Assembly: GCA_036927565.1 (NCBI GenBank)
Contig: JAYESD010000005.1
Location: 100,595,872 to 100,659,871, forward strand
Direction of reading: 5' to 3'
DNA: 64,000 nt
Source: Tuctoria greenei
Lineage: Eukaryota > Streptophyta > Magnoliopsida > Poales > Poaceae
Shown here: positions 1 through 10,151 of the stretch, piece after piece
Numbering within the stretch: position 1 is the first letter of the stretch
Layout: every line of letters begins with the position of its first letter
Translations under genes and position numbers: made by a program
The notes under the pieces: model-generated
Seen by the model: the letters and a program-made list of their open reading frames with translations, nothing else
Database searches by the model: none
What the model was told of the DNA's origin: nothing

Positions 1-1520
1 AGTTATTGGTTGGAGAATTGAAGGAACAGAGAATGGATGAGGGTGAACCAAGGTTGGACCAACTGGTCAGCCTTTCTATCACGATTGAACCGACTGAACG
101 CTGTTTCTCTGCTGTCCCCGCGCTTCAATGCCGGGAGGAGGCTCCACCGTGGCGGGGGCATGCACAGGCAGGCAGGTGCGTGGCCAAACACCCCTCTCCA
201 CCCTTCTTAAACATCAATGGCTTCTCCCCAATGTTTATTGTCTCTCTTCCACAGAAACAGAACACTGACGCCATTGTTGACCGCCTCCTTCTTCTTCACT
301 TCGTCTGGTCAGTCTAGCCGACAATTGGTTTCATTCCCTGAAGAAAAGTGAAGCACAACTTGATGGTACACGTTTCCCTATCATTTTCCTGCTGTTTCCT
401 CAGCTCATGAGTCCGTATTTCGAGCGGTACCGACCACGGTCGAAACCTTAGTTCCGCCGCCGCCATCGTGCGTTCGTATCTGGCCGTCACCGACTCGTTT
501 GGACCTCACCATCGTGCTGCGCGTTCGATTTTAGGGCAAGACGGCCAAGGCTGAGCCGAGAGAAGCTCGGCGCAGAACGTCGCAGAACGTCCGGCGCGCG
601 CTGCCGCGGCTCCGGCAAGAAGCACCGCCCCCGAGCCGAGGTTGAAGACGGCCTGGGCGGGGCCCGCTTGTCAGCCTCTGTTTCGCCCCGTCAGATCTGC
701 TGTGGCAGTCGGATCTGGTGTGACTGCGTGGGTTAATGTGTGGCCCTCCGTGTGGCCCCAATCTGGTAGGCCCATTTTAAATGTGTGGGACCAAGCCGGA
801 ATAATTCAAACTTTTCCCTTTCCAAATAATTCCACAATTTGAGGAAAATTCTAAATTCAATTACTCATAGTAGACTTGCTAAAATAATTCCCAATAAATT
901 CTGGTAGACTAACCTTGAACCCAGTTCTGTAGTTGGTCAATTTGTTGGACGTGAAAGTCTCACTATTTTCCTAATTAATTCATTTGAGCTAACTGCTTGG
1001 CAAATTAATTGCTACAGTTTTGCTAATTGTAAAAATTCCTTATTTTGGTCAGAACACTATTTAAAATAACCTGGATCTCCAGTAAAAAATTCAAGTTCAT
1101 TGAACTTCATTTACTAGATGAATCAATTTTCCAAATGTCTATATAGTTTGAAAATTGAGAAATGTAAAGAAACATTTCCAAAATTTTCTCAAACTTGTAA
1201 AATCAATTTCTCCCTGTACAAAGCTCAGAAAATTATGAAAAAAAAATCCTAGAACTAGTGAGACCTCCTCTATTAGCCATGAAAAATCTCCAGATTTAAT
1301 ACCGAATTTCAGAGAAGGCTTTTACTTGTTGGAATCTTAGAGACAACAAGCCTCCTTGAACATCTCCAATTCTTTGTCCACTTCTTCCTCATAGAACATA
1401 GTATCCACTGCAAAAATTCCAAATGCAATTAAAATCATTTTCTTACCTGATCAGTGTTTATAAGATCTTTTATATAATTTCACTATCACTCATGTACTTT
1501 ATATATTGCATATCATATAG

Positions 1521-1598
1521 TGACGAAAATCGAGGAGGAGCCGGAGGCCTTGGACAACATCGTCCCAGGAGCTAACTTTGATACTGACTCACAGCCAG
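1521..1598 (+). other. Candidate acidic mini-exon in LTR A (5' copy)
   Basis: A 78-nt open segment follows tatcatatag (acceptor-like) and is followed by gcaagc (GC-type donor-like). Read as 2 nt + 25 codons + 1 nt it encodes an acidic stretch (key residues EEEPEALD, then ANFDTDSQP). The 3' LTR copy at 54159-54235 is one base shorter. Segments of the same codon phase occur in the unrelated LTRs of elements C and D. Splicing is inferred, not shown. Confidence 0.45.
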
Positions 1599-2103
1599 GC
1601 AAGCCCCAGTTTGCATTTATGTACTTTTGCAAAATTTTGGTTTGTATCACTTATGTCTAGGGTGAATTTTATGCATTAGGGGTAAGGTGCATGTTACTCC
1701 ACTTGCATGACCCACAATCCCATGGAGTGTTGGGTAGATCTGTAGCTTGACGAGTAGCAAATGCCATGCTAATATTTTGAGAAATCCGGTAGAAGTCGAG
1801 TAGTTGGAATCTACTCGCGAGATAGAATTTTATCACACAGGATGGATTTGTTCAAAGAATGGTTTATGAATATGAATTTTAGACCGAACAGCGGATAGGA
1901 TGCAGCGAGATGTGGTCTCACGTGCGTAGTCCTGCTTGTATCGATTGAGGACTTATCTGTGTGCGGCCCTGCTGGACATGTTTGAACTGTATCGAATGCA
2001 TACTGGCTATTTGGGAAACTAGGAAACCGATGTAATTGGTTAACCTGGGTGTCTAGGCTTACCCTACCATTTTATGGGAGTGGGTTGAGGGCAGGAGGGT
2101 GTA

Positions 2104-3010
2104 TGATGAGGACATCACTTCTATGGATACAAACAACACTCCATTGAACATACAAGATGCAATCAATAGAGTTCATACACAACAATTAATTTCAGAGGTG
2201 AACTCGTTCTTATATATTTCCTTATATGTTTTTGAACATAAATTGCTACTTAATGATTTATTGGTGATTAGGATCCATGGAGAGGTTCAAGGAGTACTTG
2301 GAGGGAGTATTAGGGACGTGGAAGACCAGAGAATTCGTTCACAGAAGATAGAAACCGAACCAAACTCCAAATCGTATCCAACTCGGAGTCCAGGAGCAGT
2401 ACGCACTAAAACGGACGTCCAGGACGCATACGGACTCCGTTTTGGACGTTCTACATATGCACGGAAAGGGGAGAGGATAACCTTTCCAATGGCACCGGTC
2501 CCATGTTAAAATTTCTTCGGAGTCGACGGCAATCGTCGAAACAAAATCAAGTACAGAATCTGTCAGGGTGCTGCGCTACCGTATTGGGCCATTGGGCCTT
2601 GTATCAAGTCTAAGTCCATTATTTTTGTGTCTTAGGGTTAGGTCACGACCCTAACACCCCCTTGGACGTCCTCCCACCTATATATACTCCATGGTAGCCG
2701 CCATAGACAATTGGGTTTTGCATAGATTAATAATATCGCTGTTCTACAGTTTGTGAAACCCCAACTTCGCGATTTCAGATCGTGTCTACCTTGTTCTTGC
2801 TTGTGTTCTCGGTTGCACTTGCAGGGATTAGCCTTCTTGGCGAGGTCAATCGTGTGAAGCACGGTTGATAACCAACGGAGCGGTGGTGTAGTGATTGCAG
2901 GGGTTGTTCGTGTTCTACTCGAGAGCCTCGGATCATCAACGTCGAGATCTCCATCGATCGACTTACCCATTACCTATCGGAAGATCGGGCCTTAAACCTT
3001 TTTCCCATCA
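2104..3010 (+). mobile_element. Solo LTR-like insertion in LTR A
   Basis: A 907-bp insertion that begins TGATGAGGAC and ends CCCATCA, flanked by a perfect 5-bp duplication gtgta (2099-2103 and 3011-3015). The homologous LTR at about 54740 has the empty site with one gtgta. TG...CA ends, a 5-bp duplication, a TATA-like tatatata near 2689 and the lack of any pol gene fit a solo LTR. Its own family was not identified. The ORF at 2099-2509 starts in the duplicated site and is not considered a gene. Confidence 0.8.
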
Positions 3011-3855
3011 GTGTAAATCTGCCGGCGGGCACAGACACGCTCTGCGCAGGGACCTCCTGCATGTTACGGAAGGACTTGTTCGGCACTTGGGTTTTCCTTT
3101 GAAAGGTTGCTGCATACAACATAGTATTGAAGTGTTATTCGCTCCACATCCGAAATGGGTGCATGTGACGTGTTATCTGGGTGTCTACTGATTGCAATCA
3201 CCGTCCCTCACGGTTATTTGAGTACTGCTTGTTCACCGTGCTGTGACGTAGTAAACACTAAAGAAGCCTGAAAATTATGATGTATTGATTATAATTGTTT
3301 TGCAACCATGTCTGCTGTAGTATATTGCTCACTAAAGTTACATCATGAACATTTAAATTGCTGCTAATTACTTGGAAATAAGGATCCACTTGTAGGCGAG
3401 TTATTTATGCAATATCACTGCCTATGTTTATATGTATCCATGCATGTAGAGTTACATGCTTAGGTGAGATGGTTAAGTCTTGCTGAGCCTTCATGCTCAC
3501 GGTTGCTATATTAAGTTAATTGCAAGTGAGACGTATGAGAAATGGCCCAAAGATGAGGTGATGCCCCCGTCGGGGTATACTGCCGAGTTGGAGCCCTGCA
3601 CGCTGCCGTGATATGTTTTGTGTTGCTAGTGTGTAGCATCCCAGGGCTGGGCAGCTGCACTTTTGCACAGCTAGGCTGAGAGTTTAGCTATGAGTATTAC
3701 TTCCGCTGTATATTAAGTATTGTAAAAGACTTCGCTGTTTATATAAATAAAACATTGTATTTTGTTGTATTCTTTTCATGTGTGTTGTTGGGTGCCCCAT
3801 CGCATGGAAGCACCCTCTGCAATTTCTAGAATGTGTGGACCCGGTCCTCACAGCC

Positions 3856-3867
3856 TAGTATCAGACC
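3856..3867 (+). other. Primer binding site of element A (degenerate)
   Basis: The sequence tagtatcagacc lies 3 bp after the LTR end and matches the initiator-tRNA-Met primer site tggtatcagagc at 10 of 12 positions. It marks the start of the internal region of element A. Confidence 0.6.
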
Positions 3868-5563
3868 CGCATTGGTAATAGCATGCTCGAAAAGAGCCTA
3901 TTTTGAAAACTTAGAAGTAGTCGAGTGAGGATTAGTTACTATGCCCACATAAGGTCTATTATGGTATTAGTTACTTAAAATGGCAAGCTAACTTATGTGT
4001 TATTATATTCTGTACTGATGCTCTGACGTCAGGTAAGAAGTAAGGTACGCTACTGCAAGCGGATCAATTGAGGTAAGCTCACCATGCAAGCGGTAGCACG
4101 TGATTGTTTCTGTGTCTTAGCACGGAATGTCAATATGAGTCTCTGAAACTCTCCATGTTTTGGAGAACATATGACACGTGGTACTCTAGCGTGCTTCAAA
4201 ATTAGTGGGAGCCCCTATCGGGTGGGACATAACCCAATGCGCCTACTACTGGTGCAGCATTATGCAAAGACGTGGGACCCCGTTGGGTGGTAGAAAATCC
4301 GGTCATGTACCTCGAGACGTGGCTTAGCTCGGGGCGACCCGTATAGAATGATACATGGCGAATGTTTTTAACTTTCATATATATTATTGTGGCTGCTTGA
4401 AATGATCGCCCGTGCGGCTTGTGCCATAGGGCACCATATGATTGATATGTAATTTGGGTGTAGTTACAGGTACACTAACCATGTTTTAAGTAGTACGAGG
4501 TTAAAACGTTTGCGAGTGAACATCATGATTGCCACCGTTGAGACATATGCCGGAGTACCGGCTTAGGATTTTTCTTTTGTGACGTTGTAGTACCGGCATT
4601 GCATTCGAGTTTCATCAGGCACGTCGACGACGATATCTGTGTTGGAGGTTTGACTTGACAATTAATCTCTGTTTCGGAGCGAGCTAGTCAGATTAACAAT
4701 TAATCTTGTGGTCGCTGCGCTAAGCAGGCATATTGTTTGGCAACTTGAGGAAGTCTTCTACAAGTTTCATTTTCAGATCCAAGGCAGATTTCAAGATTTA
4801 AAACTGGAAATTTTCATTTGAACTTAACCTGCCAGGTTCTTGATGCAAACTGAGAATCTGGTAGCAAAATGCTTAAATTTGGAATAGCATAACTCTCAGT
4901 AGGAGTAACCACTGAAAGTCTTCCATACATGGTTGGAAAGTTTAGAGAGTCATCTAAAAGTCTTATGTTTAATTCCATATCAGAATCCCCCTGTAACTAA
5001 TGAAAACTTCAAATTTCCAAACTCTGTTAAATCTGGACAGTTTCTGTATCCTATCATTGTCTTTATCATATCTCTTAGTAGAATAGATGAATGAATTCAT
5101 GTAATACATTTATGTAATCCTGAGTATGTATGCAACAATTTTGTAATTTATTATTTTTCCAAATACTGGTATTTTGTATCTGGAAAAATGTGGACAAAAT
5201 TAGCCTTAAACAGAGGAGGGACTGTCAAATTTTTTTCAGAAACACTGTAAATTTGCAAAAGTCATATCTCCTCACACCGAAATGCTCTGGAGGCAAGTAA
5301 ATACATTCTGGAAATCTCTTTGAGTGTACTACAGCTTTGTAGTTGAACTCAAGTCCTGAATGTGCCTCTAACTGGATGAAAATTTCAAATTTCTCCAGAC
5401 TGGTCTGAATTAACAGAAACTGAGACAGAATTCCAGTGTTATATTTCATTTGGCATTTGAATTTGAATTCACTTTCATAATTCAATTATCACATCAATGA
5501 TCTGTTTCTAAAAATTTTTTGTTGAATTTGAGTATTTGACTCATTCAAATACTTCTTTTATAG
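3868..5563 (+). other. Untranslated leader of element A, no gene seen
   Basis: About 1.7 kb between PBS and first element ORF. It is AT-rich and holds no ORF with recognisable features; the minus-strand ORF at 5225-5485 lies in AT-rich sequence and looks like chance. Confidence 0.5.
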
Positions 5564-6529
5564 ATGGTGGATGTGATGCTATTGTTGCCAGACGGATGGG
5601 TGTTCTCCACGTGCGCCAACCGTCCGGACTTCCCGATCATGCTGCGGGAAGTGCTTCAACAGTTAGGCTTCATTGAAATGCCAGGCTATTGGGCTCAAGA
5701 GATGGACGACAGAGGTGTACTGTCGTGCACCGTCCGCGTTGATGTTCCTGCTAGTCCACTCCCTCGTGGATGGGCTCCTTTTTCGGTCATTACCTTGGGA
5801 GCTCGTTTGGAGCATACATGGGCCGTCACAGCGGGCGAAGCGCTGATGAAGATTTGTGAGATTCATCCAGATGCAATGGCTGGGACACAGTTTGTCATTC
5901 TCTCGGTCCGTGGTGCGGTTGGTCTTGAGTGGCAACGTCGAATGGTTGAGGCCTATCAACCGAACGGCGACACGACTTCGACGACACTTGGGACTTATGC
6001 CGCTGCATCCAACAGGGTTGTTATTACGCAAAGTGCAATCTTTCAGCAGCAGGTTGAAGCCTTGAGGCAAGCGATATAACGAGGTGACACTCTTGATTAC
6101 ATCAATGAGAACCTACGTTCGTTCCCAGCTCCGACAAATCACCGGCTGAATCAGCACGAGAATAAACTGCATCACACCCGCAATAAACTGCGGAAAGCTC
6201 GTGCTGAACTGCGGCAAGCTCGCTAGGAACTGCAGCAAGCTTGTGGTGAATTGCAGGCGAGTCAACTGGTGGTGCAGCAACAGCAAGAGCAGCTGTTGGT
6301 GATCACCGAGGAATGAGATGAAGCCATCGACGAAGGTCATGGTTGGGAAGCTGAAGCATGCCAATATCAGGAGGACTTGTGGGAGGTGGAGTCACATTTG
6401 CCGCAAGCAGTCGTGTATCCACCAGCTGAGGACATGTCGCTGAACATGGGCGAGCAGGTGCTTCTATGTCCTGAGGAAGAGGAAGATCCCGAGTTACTCG
6501 AGTTCGCCGACGAGGATGAATCGGAGTAG
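5564..6529 (+). pseudogene. Accessory upstream ORF of gypsy element A (globular plus coiled-coil protein), broken
   Basis: An ORF of about 321 codons lies between leader and gag. The first 171 codons are open and predict a globular domain (GWVFSTCANRPDFPI near the start, then HTWAVTAGEALMKICEIHP). The same frame then continues through a heptad-rich, Q/E/L-rich stretch (RNKLRKARAELRQAR, later QQQQEQLL) typical of a coiled coil, and ends in an acidic tail EEEEDPELLEFADEDESE. In-frame stops lie at 6077 (TAA), 6224 (TAG) and 6314 (TGA); each could come from a C-to-T change in a Gln or Arg codon. The function is unknown. Position before gag and the globular-then-coil layout match the accessory ORF of element C (61412-62235), though sequence similarity is weak by eye. 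Confidence 0.7.
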
Positions 6530-6917
6530 GATGGGGAAGCACTACTGCCATCGCAAGGCAACATATAGTTAACGGCTGCTCGTGTTTATTTTGTAGCCAT
6601 GTTTGAATCATATTATAAAATAGTAGTGAGTGTGTATGGGGTGACAATGTGTGTATGACGTCTCATGGAGACCAAGTATAGTTGAGATGCACTTCCATAG
6701 TGGGAGTCCGTCATTTTGGAGCTTCTATTGTAAACTTGGTCATGAGATAGTATATCTTGTATAAAGTTTGTACTTTATCAATATATGTGAATGTTATGCA
6801 ATTATCACATTGTCAATACTCACACTACTATGGTATGGAATGGATGAAGAAAACAAACATGTGCTGATTTTTAAATCATGTGGATGCTGAATGGTGCATA
6901 CACGTTCTACGCCCGAG

Positions 6918-7996
6918 ATGGGAGGCTCTAGCCAGAGTCGTGGTGATGAATCTCTGACATGGGAGCAAACCACAAAACCGCAGAAACAGGCTCCTCCACC
7001 ACCACCAGCTGAACCTACAAGAACACTCGCGTAGATTCCGGACTCGGCTCGCGTGATGGGCGAACCGAGTTGCTGCGGATGTTGGTGTAGAATTCATCCC
7101 ATGAGAGGGGGGCGACAAGATAATGGGCAACACTAGCCCCAACAAAGTTTGTACTCAGACTTCTTGTCGACGAATCCACCGATATTCACGGAGGCTAAGG
7201 AGCCTCTAGAGGCGGACAACTTTATCCACACACTCGAGGCGAAGTTCGTTCTGCTACGATGCACCAAACAGCAGAAGGCGCTGTTTGCAGCACAACAGCA
7301 TCAGGGTTCCGCCAGTGCTTGGTGGGCGGACTACATCGCATCACTGCCGACTGGTCACGCGGTCACGAGGACCGAGTTCCAGGAGGTGTTCCATGCCCCC
7401 ATATACCTCCTGGTATCATGAAGAGGAGGCTTCAGGAATTTCTGGAGCTGAAGCAAGGCGGGAGCACTGCAGATGAATACTCCCGCGCGTTCAATCATTT
7501 GGCATAGTACACGCCAGATTATGTGGGCACGGAAGATAAGAATCGAGATAAATTCTTCCGGGACCGTAATCCCAAGATGAAGGTCCAACTCGCACGCCAT
7601 CGCAGCACCTTCAATTACATCGTCAATGCCGCAATAGTGCAAGAAGACACTCAGCGCGAGCTCATTTCTGATAAGAGGAAACGGAGGGCGCCATCGAGCA
7701 GCACCGGTGGTTGTCCACAGAAGTATCGTTTTGTGTATCGCTCACCATACGGGCAGCTATGGCAGACACCAGCGCGACAGCAACAGTTCCGCAGTTGTTC
7801 TTTCAACGCGCCGCGTTTCCATCTAACATTTACACAGCAACAGCAGCAGCAGCAAAGGATGGTCCCGCGTGCATATCCACCTCCACCACGTGCACTGCGA
7901 TTCCATCAGCAGCTTGGAGGGAACCCGACACAATATACGTGCTATACGTGTGGCCGTGTCAGGCATTTTGCGAGGGACTGTCCCGAGCAGCGATAG
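6918..7996 (+). pseudogene. gag: gag of gypsy element A, degenerate
   Basis: This is the nucleocapsid/capsid gene of an LTR retrotransposon. It starts at ATG 6918 with a short Ser/Gln-rich and Pro-rich N-terminus, then a capsid (Retrotrans_gag) core with the motifs EADNFIHTLEAKF, SASAWWADY and LELKQGGSTADEYSRAFNHLA, and a CCHC zinc knuckle CYTCGRVRHFARDC near 7939-7980. It is broken by a TAG at 7032, a stop near 7134, a frameshift near 7400 and a TAG at 7505. Related gag cores are seen in elements C and D (DWLxSxEKKxAIxQCSDREKVLFAxHQLVGAAADWW), but that of A is more distant. Confidence 0.85.
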
Positions 7997-8097
7997 GGCA
8001 GTGGACAAGCACCATATCAGGGTGCAGCTCAACCCCACAACCAGCCCAAGAAACTAGTAGCAAAACCCGGCAACGTCCACCATCTAGCTATCGTAGA

Positions 8098-8416
8098 CGT
8101 GCCGGAGGCGAACCTGTCCTTGCGGGTACGTTTTCTCTACTCCAAAATCCCGTAGTCATATTATTTGACTCCGGTGCCACCCATAATTTCATTAGCCAAA
8201 CATATGTCATCAAATTCCAATTACCTATCATTCCCACAAAATGTCCATATTTGATTTGCTCTGCAGGTGGGAAAGTAGCAGCTGATAGTATGGTCTATAG
8301 AGCACCGCTTTAGTTTGGTAGAAATCTATATCCAACTTCTCAAATTATATTAGAGATTCAAAAGCTTGATTCCATCTTAGGAATGTCATGGCTACACCAC
8401 CATGGTGCTGTTCTCG
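8098..8416 (+). pseudogene. Aspartic protease segment of element A pol, split by the CACTA insertion
   Basis: Translation gives the retropepsin active site DSGATHNFIS followed by a beta-rich stretch and the second conserved motif ILGMSWL just before position 8417. A TAG at 8311 interrupts the frame where related elements have a Gln codon. The CACTA transposon enters within the codon after GAVL; pol resumes at 27593 in the same reading frame once the transposon and one copy of the tcg duplication are removed. Confidence 0.85.
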
Positions 8417-8432
8417 CACTACTACAAAAAGC
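8417..8432 (+). repeat. Left terminal inverted repeat of the CACTA element
   Basis: Begins CACTACTACAAAAAGC and pairs with 27574-27589. Similarity continues more weakly for about 20 further bases (acaggcgcc against acaggtggc). Confidence 0.92.
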
Positions 8433-8533
8433 ATTTTTACAGGCGCCTCAAATTTTTAAACACAGGCGGTCCTTAAAAATATGCGACTGTGATGACGAAT
8501 GATATAATAACCTCCTGTGATGACAGAACAACA

Positions 8534-8890
8534 CAGTCGGATTTTAAAGAACAACAGTCTGGGTGAATACATGATCTTCACAGACGGTTCTTAATTACCA
8601 ACCGTCTGTAATGCAATGAACTTCTCAGACGGATTTTAAGAAACAACCGTCTGGGTAAATACATGATCTTCATAGGCGGTTCTTAATTAAGAACCGTCTG
8701 TAATGCAATGAACTTCACAGACGGATTTTAAAAAACAACCGCCTGGGTAAATACATGATCTTCGTAGACGGTTCTTAATTAATAACTGCCTGTAATGCAA
8801 TGAACTTCATAGACGGTTCTTTGTTAACAACGGCCTGAGAAGATCATGCATTTTCAGTGGCGGTCATTGTTTAAGAACCGTATGTAGTTG
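8534..8890. repeat. Left subterminal repeat array (92-bp period)
   Basis: Three successive 92-bp units start at 8534, 8626 and 8718, followed by a partial copy from 8810. Each holds two inverted-repeat hairpins of the form cagacgg...ccgtctg and a shared atacatgatcttca spacer. In En/Spm, subterminal motifs are bound by the TNPA protein; the same role is inferred here. Confidence 0.88.
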
Positions 8891-8960
8891 TTCAATTATC
8901 ACAAGCGGTTTTCATTGAAATTACATGGATGTAGTCGTTGCAATTATCACAACCGTATGC

Positions 8961-9175
8961 AGTCGTTGCAGGGAAAATTGTATCAGGAAAAAAACACAGA
9001 TGAGCGGATACTAGTACAGTAATGCATTATAGGAAATGCTCGATCACCAGTGAGGCTGGCTTAATTGTGATAATACACCATTAGAGGCTTTACAATTGTT
9101 CAAAGATAATTTCTTTACACACTGAACAAAAATCATGCTACATTCATTGTAGATCGACGATGAAGCTCCCATCGA
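8961..9175. other. Gap between left subterminal repeats and the SUMO E2 gene
   Basis: About 215 bp, probably the 3' untranslated region of the SUMO E2 gene; no motif seen. Confidence 0.4.
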
Positions 9176-10015
9176 TCAATCTAAATTGTACCGTCCTGCT
9201 TGCTCCCGAACACGTCTCTTATATTACGCTGGATCCTGAAAATATTGACATTATTTAAATTAACAAATGTCGAAGGAGGAATGAATAACCTACATTGGTC
9301 ACTAAGTCAAAGTGTCATCTAACCTTGATAAATAGATTATAGCAATCATTTTCAACATCAGGCACATTTGGCTGATGCAGCAAACGCTGAACTTCAAGTA
9401 GTATAGTTTTGATTGTAAAAGCACTGCACCACCCCTACGAAATATAATTTAAGCAATATAAAAAACCAGTTCAAATAAGTTCGACAACAATTATAAGTAA
9501 TAATTACATGAACAAAATAGGTCTATCTTACAGTCTCTTGATCGAGAACCTCGATGCAGAGTGCTCCCGAACGATGGACATTTGGGTGGAAGAACCCAAT
9601 TGGAAAGCCGCATCTTGGAGGCACCAAGGGGTAGTCCTCAGAGAAGGAGATTGTTAGGGGGTAGTAACCATCTTCCCATTTAGTCTGCAAAAGAAATTTA
9701 TTAATAGGAGGACGATGGTTAAACTCATATTGTGCTTGTTCTTCATGACTTACCCCTTCTTTATCGGGGACGATGCACTGCCACTTCAATAAATCTCCCG
9801 ATTCAGGCTTTGCAGAGAAACCCTACGTGGAGAAATTGAAAATACCAAAAACAAACAAGACGGAAAAACAAACTACAGTTAAGTTCATCAGTCCATTACA
9901 GATACATATGTATATACAACCATGCGACCGGTGTGCCATATGTACATACATGGGGATGGTTCTTGCGCCACGCCAAGCGCTCCTCCTGCAATCGGCTACA
10001 CGCCCGAGACATCAT
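9176..10015 (-). pseudogene. SCE1-like: Captured SUMO-conjugating enzyme (SCE1/Ubc9-like E2) gene, five exons, one late stop
   Basis: Five minus-strand exons with GT...AG borders give a 152-codon E2: 10015-9950, 9822-9754, 9684-9532, 9434-9324 and 9235-9176. Landmarks of the SUMO E2 family are in order: EERLAWRKNHPH, FSAKPESG, DGYYPLTISFSEDYP, the FFHPNV motif with the catalytic Asn, the catalytic Cys in SGALCIEVL, GW followed by FTIKTILLEVQRLLHQPN, then YKRRVREQAGRY at the end. The family is about 160 residues and passes SUMO from the E1 to targets. The only lesion is TAA at 9226-9224 (codon 137), where the family has Glu, removing the last ~16 residues. The loop after the N-terminal exon and the residues around Cys differ from typical plant SCE1, so the copy has diverged. 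It begins 137 bp after the TNPD stop on the same strand, with tttggtctttcag just before its ATG. Confidence 0.88.
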
Positions 10016-10151
10016 TATCTGAAAGACCAAACTTCCAAACTTCCAAATTATTGAGTCCAAACGCATATGTACACAAATGCAAAAGGACACAATCCGTATA
10101 CCAACATTGTTCTAAGTTGATTTCAGAAGATACAAATATATACAATATATA

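Larger units (their letters stand above)
1..3852 (+). repeat. 5' LTR of Ty3/gypsy element A (truncated by window start)
   Basis: This segment repeats at 41200-42495 plus 53435-55580, so it is a long terminal repeat whose first ~377 bp lie upstream of the window. It ends in ggtcctcaca and is followed by a PBS-like sequence. Relative to the 3' copy it lacks about 500 bp near position 425 (present at 41640-42110) and carries an extra 907-bp insertion at 2104-3010. The ORF at 6-317 is preserved in both LTR copies but has no recognisable domain and is probably chance. Confidence rests on the paired copy and on the pol region between the two. Confidence 0.88.

Noticed and set aside
6..317. 103-codon ORF repeated at 41205-41516
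   Set aside because: It lies in LTR A, has no domain, and differences between the copies do not look coding; conservation is explained by LTR identity.
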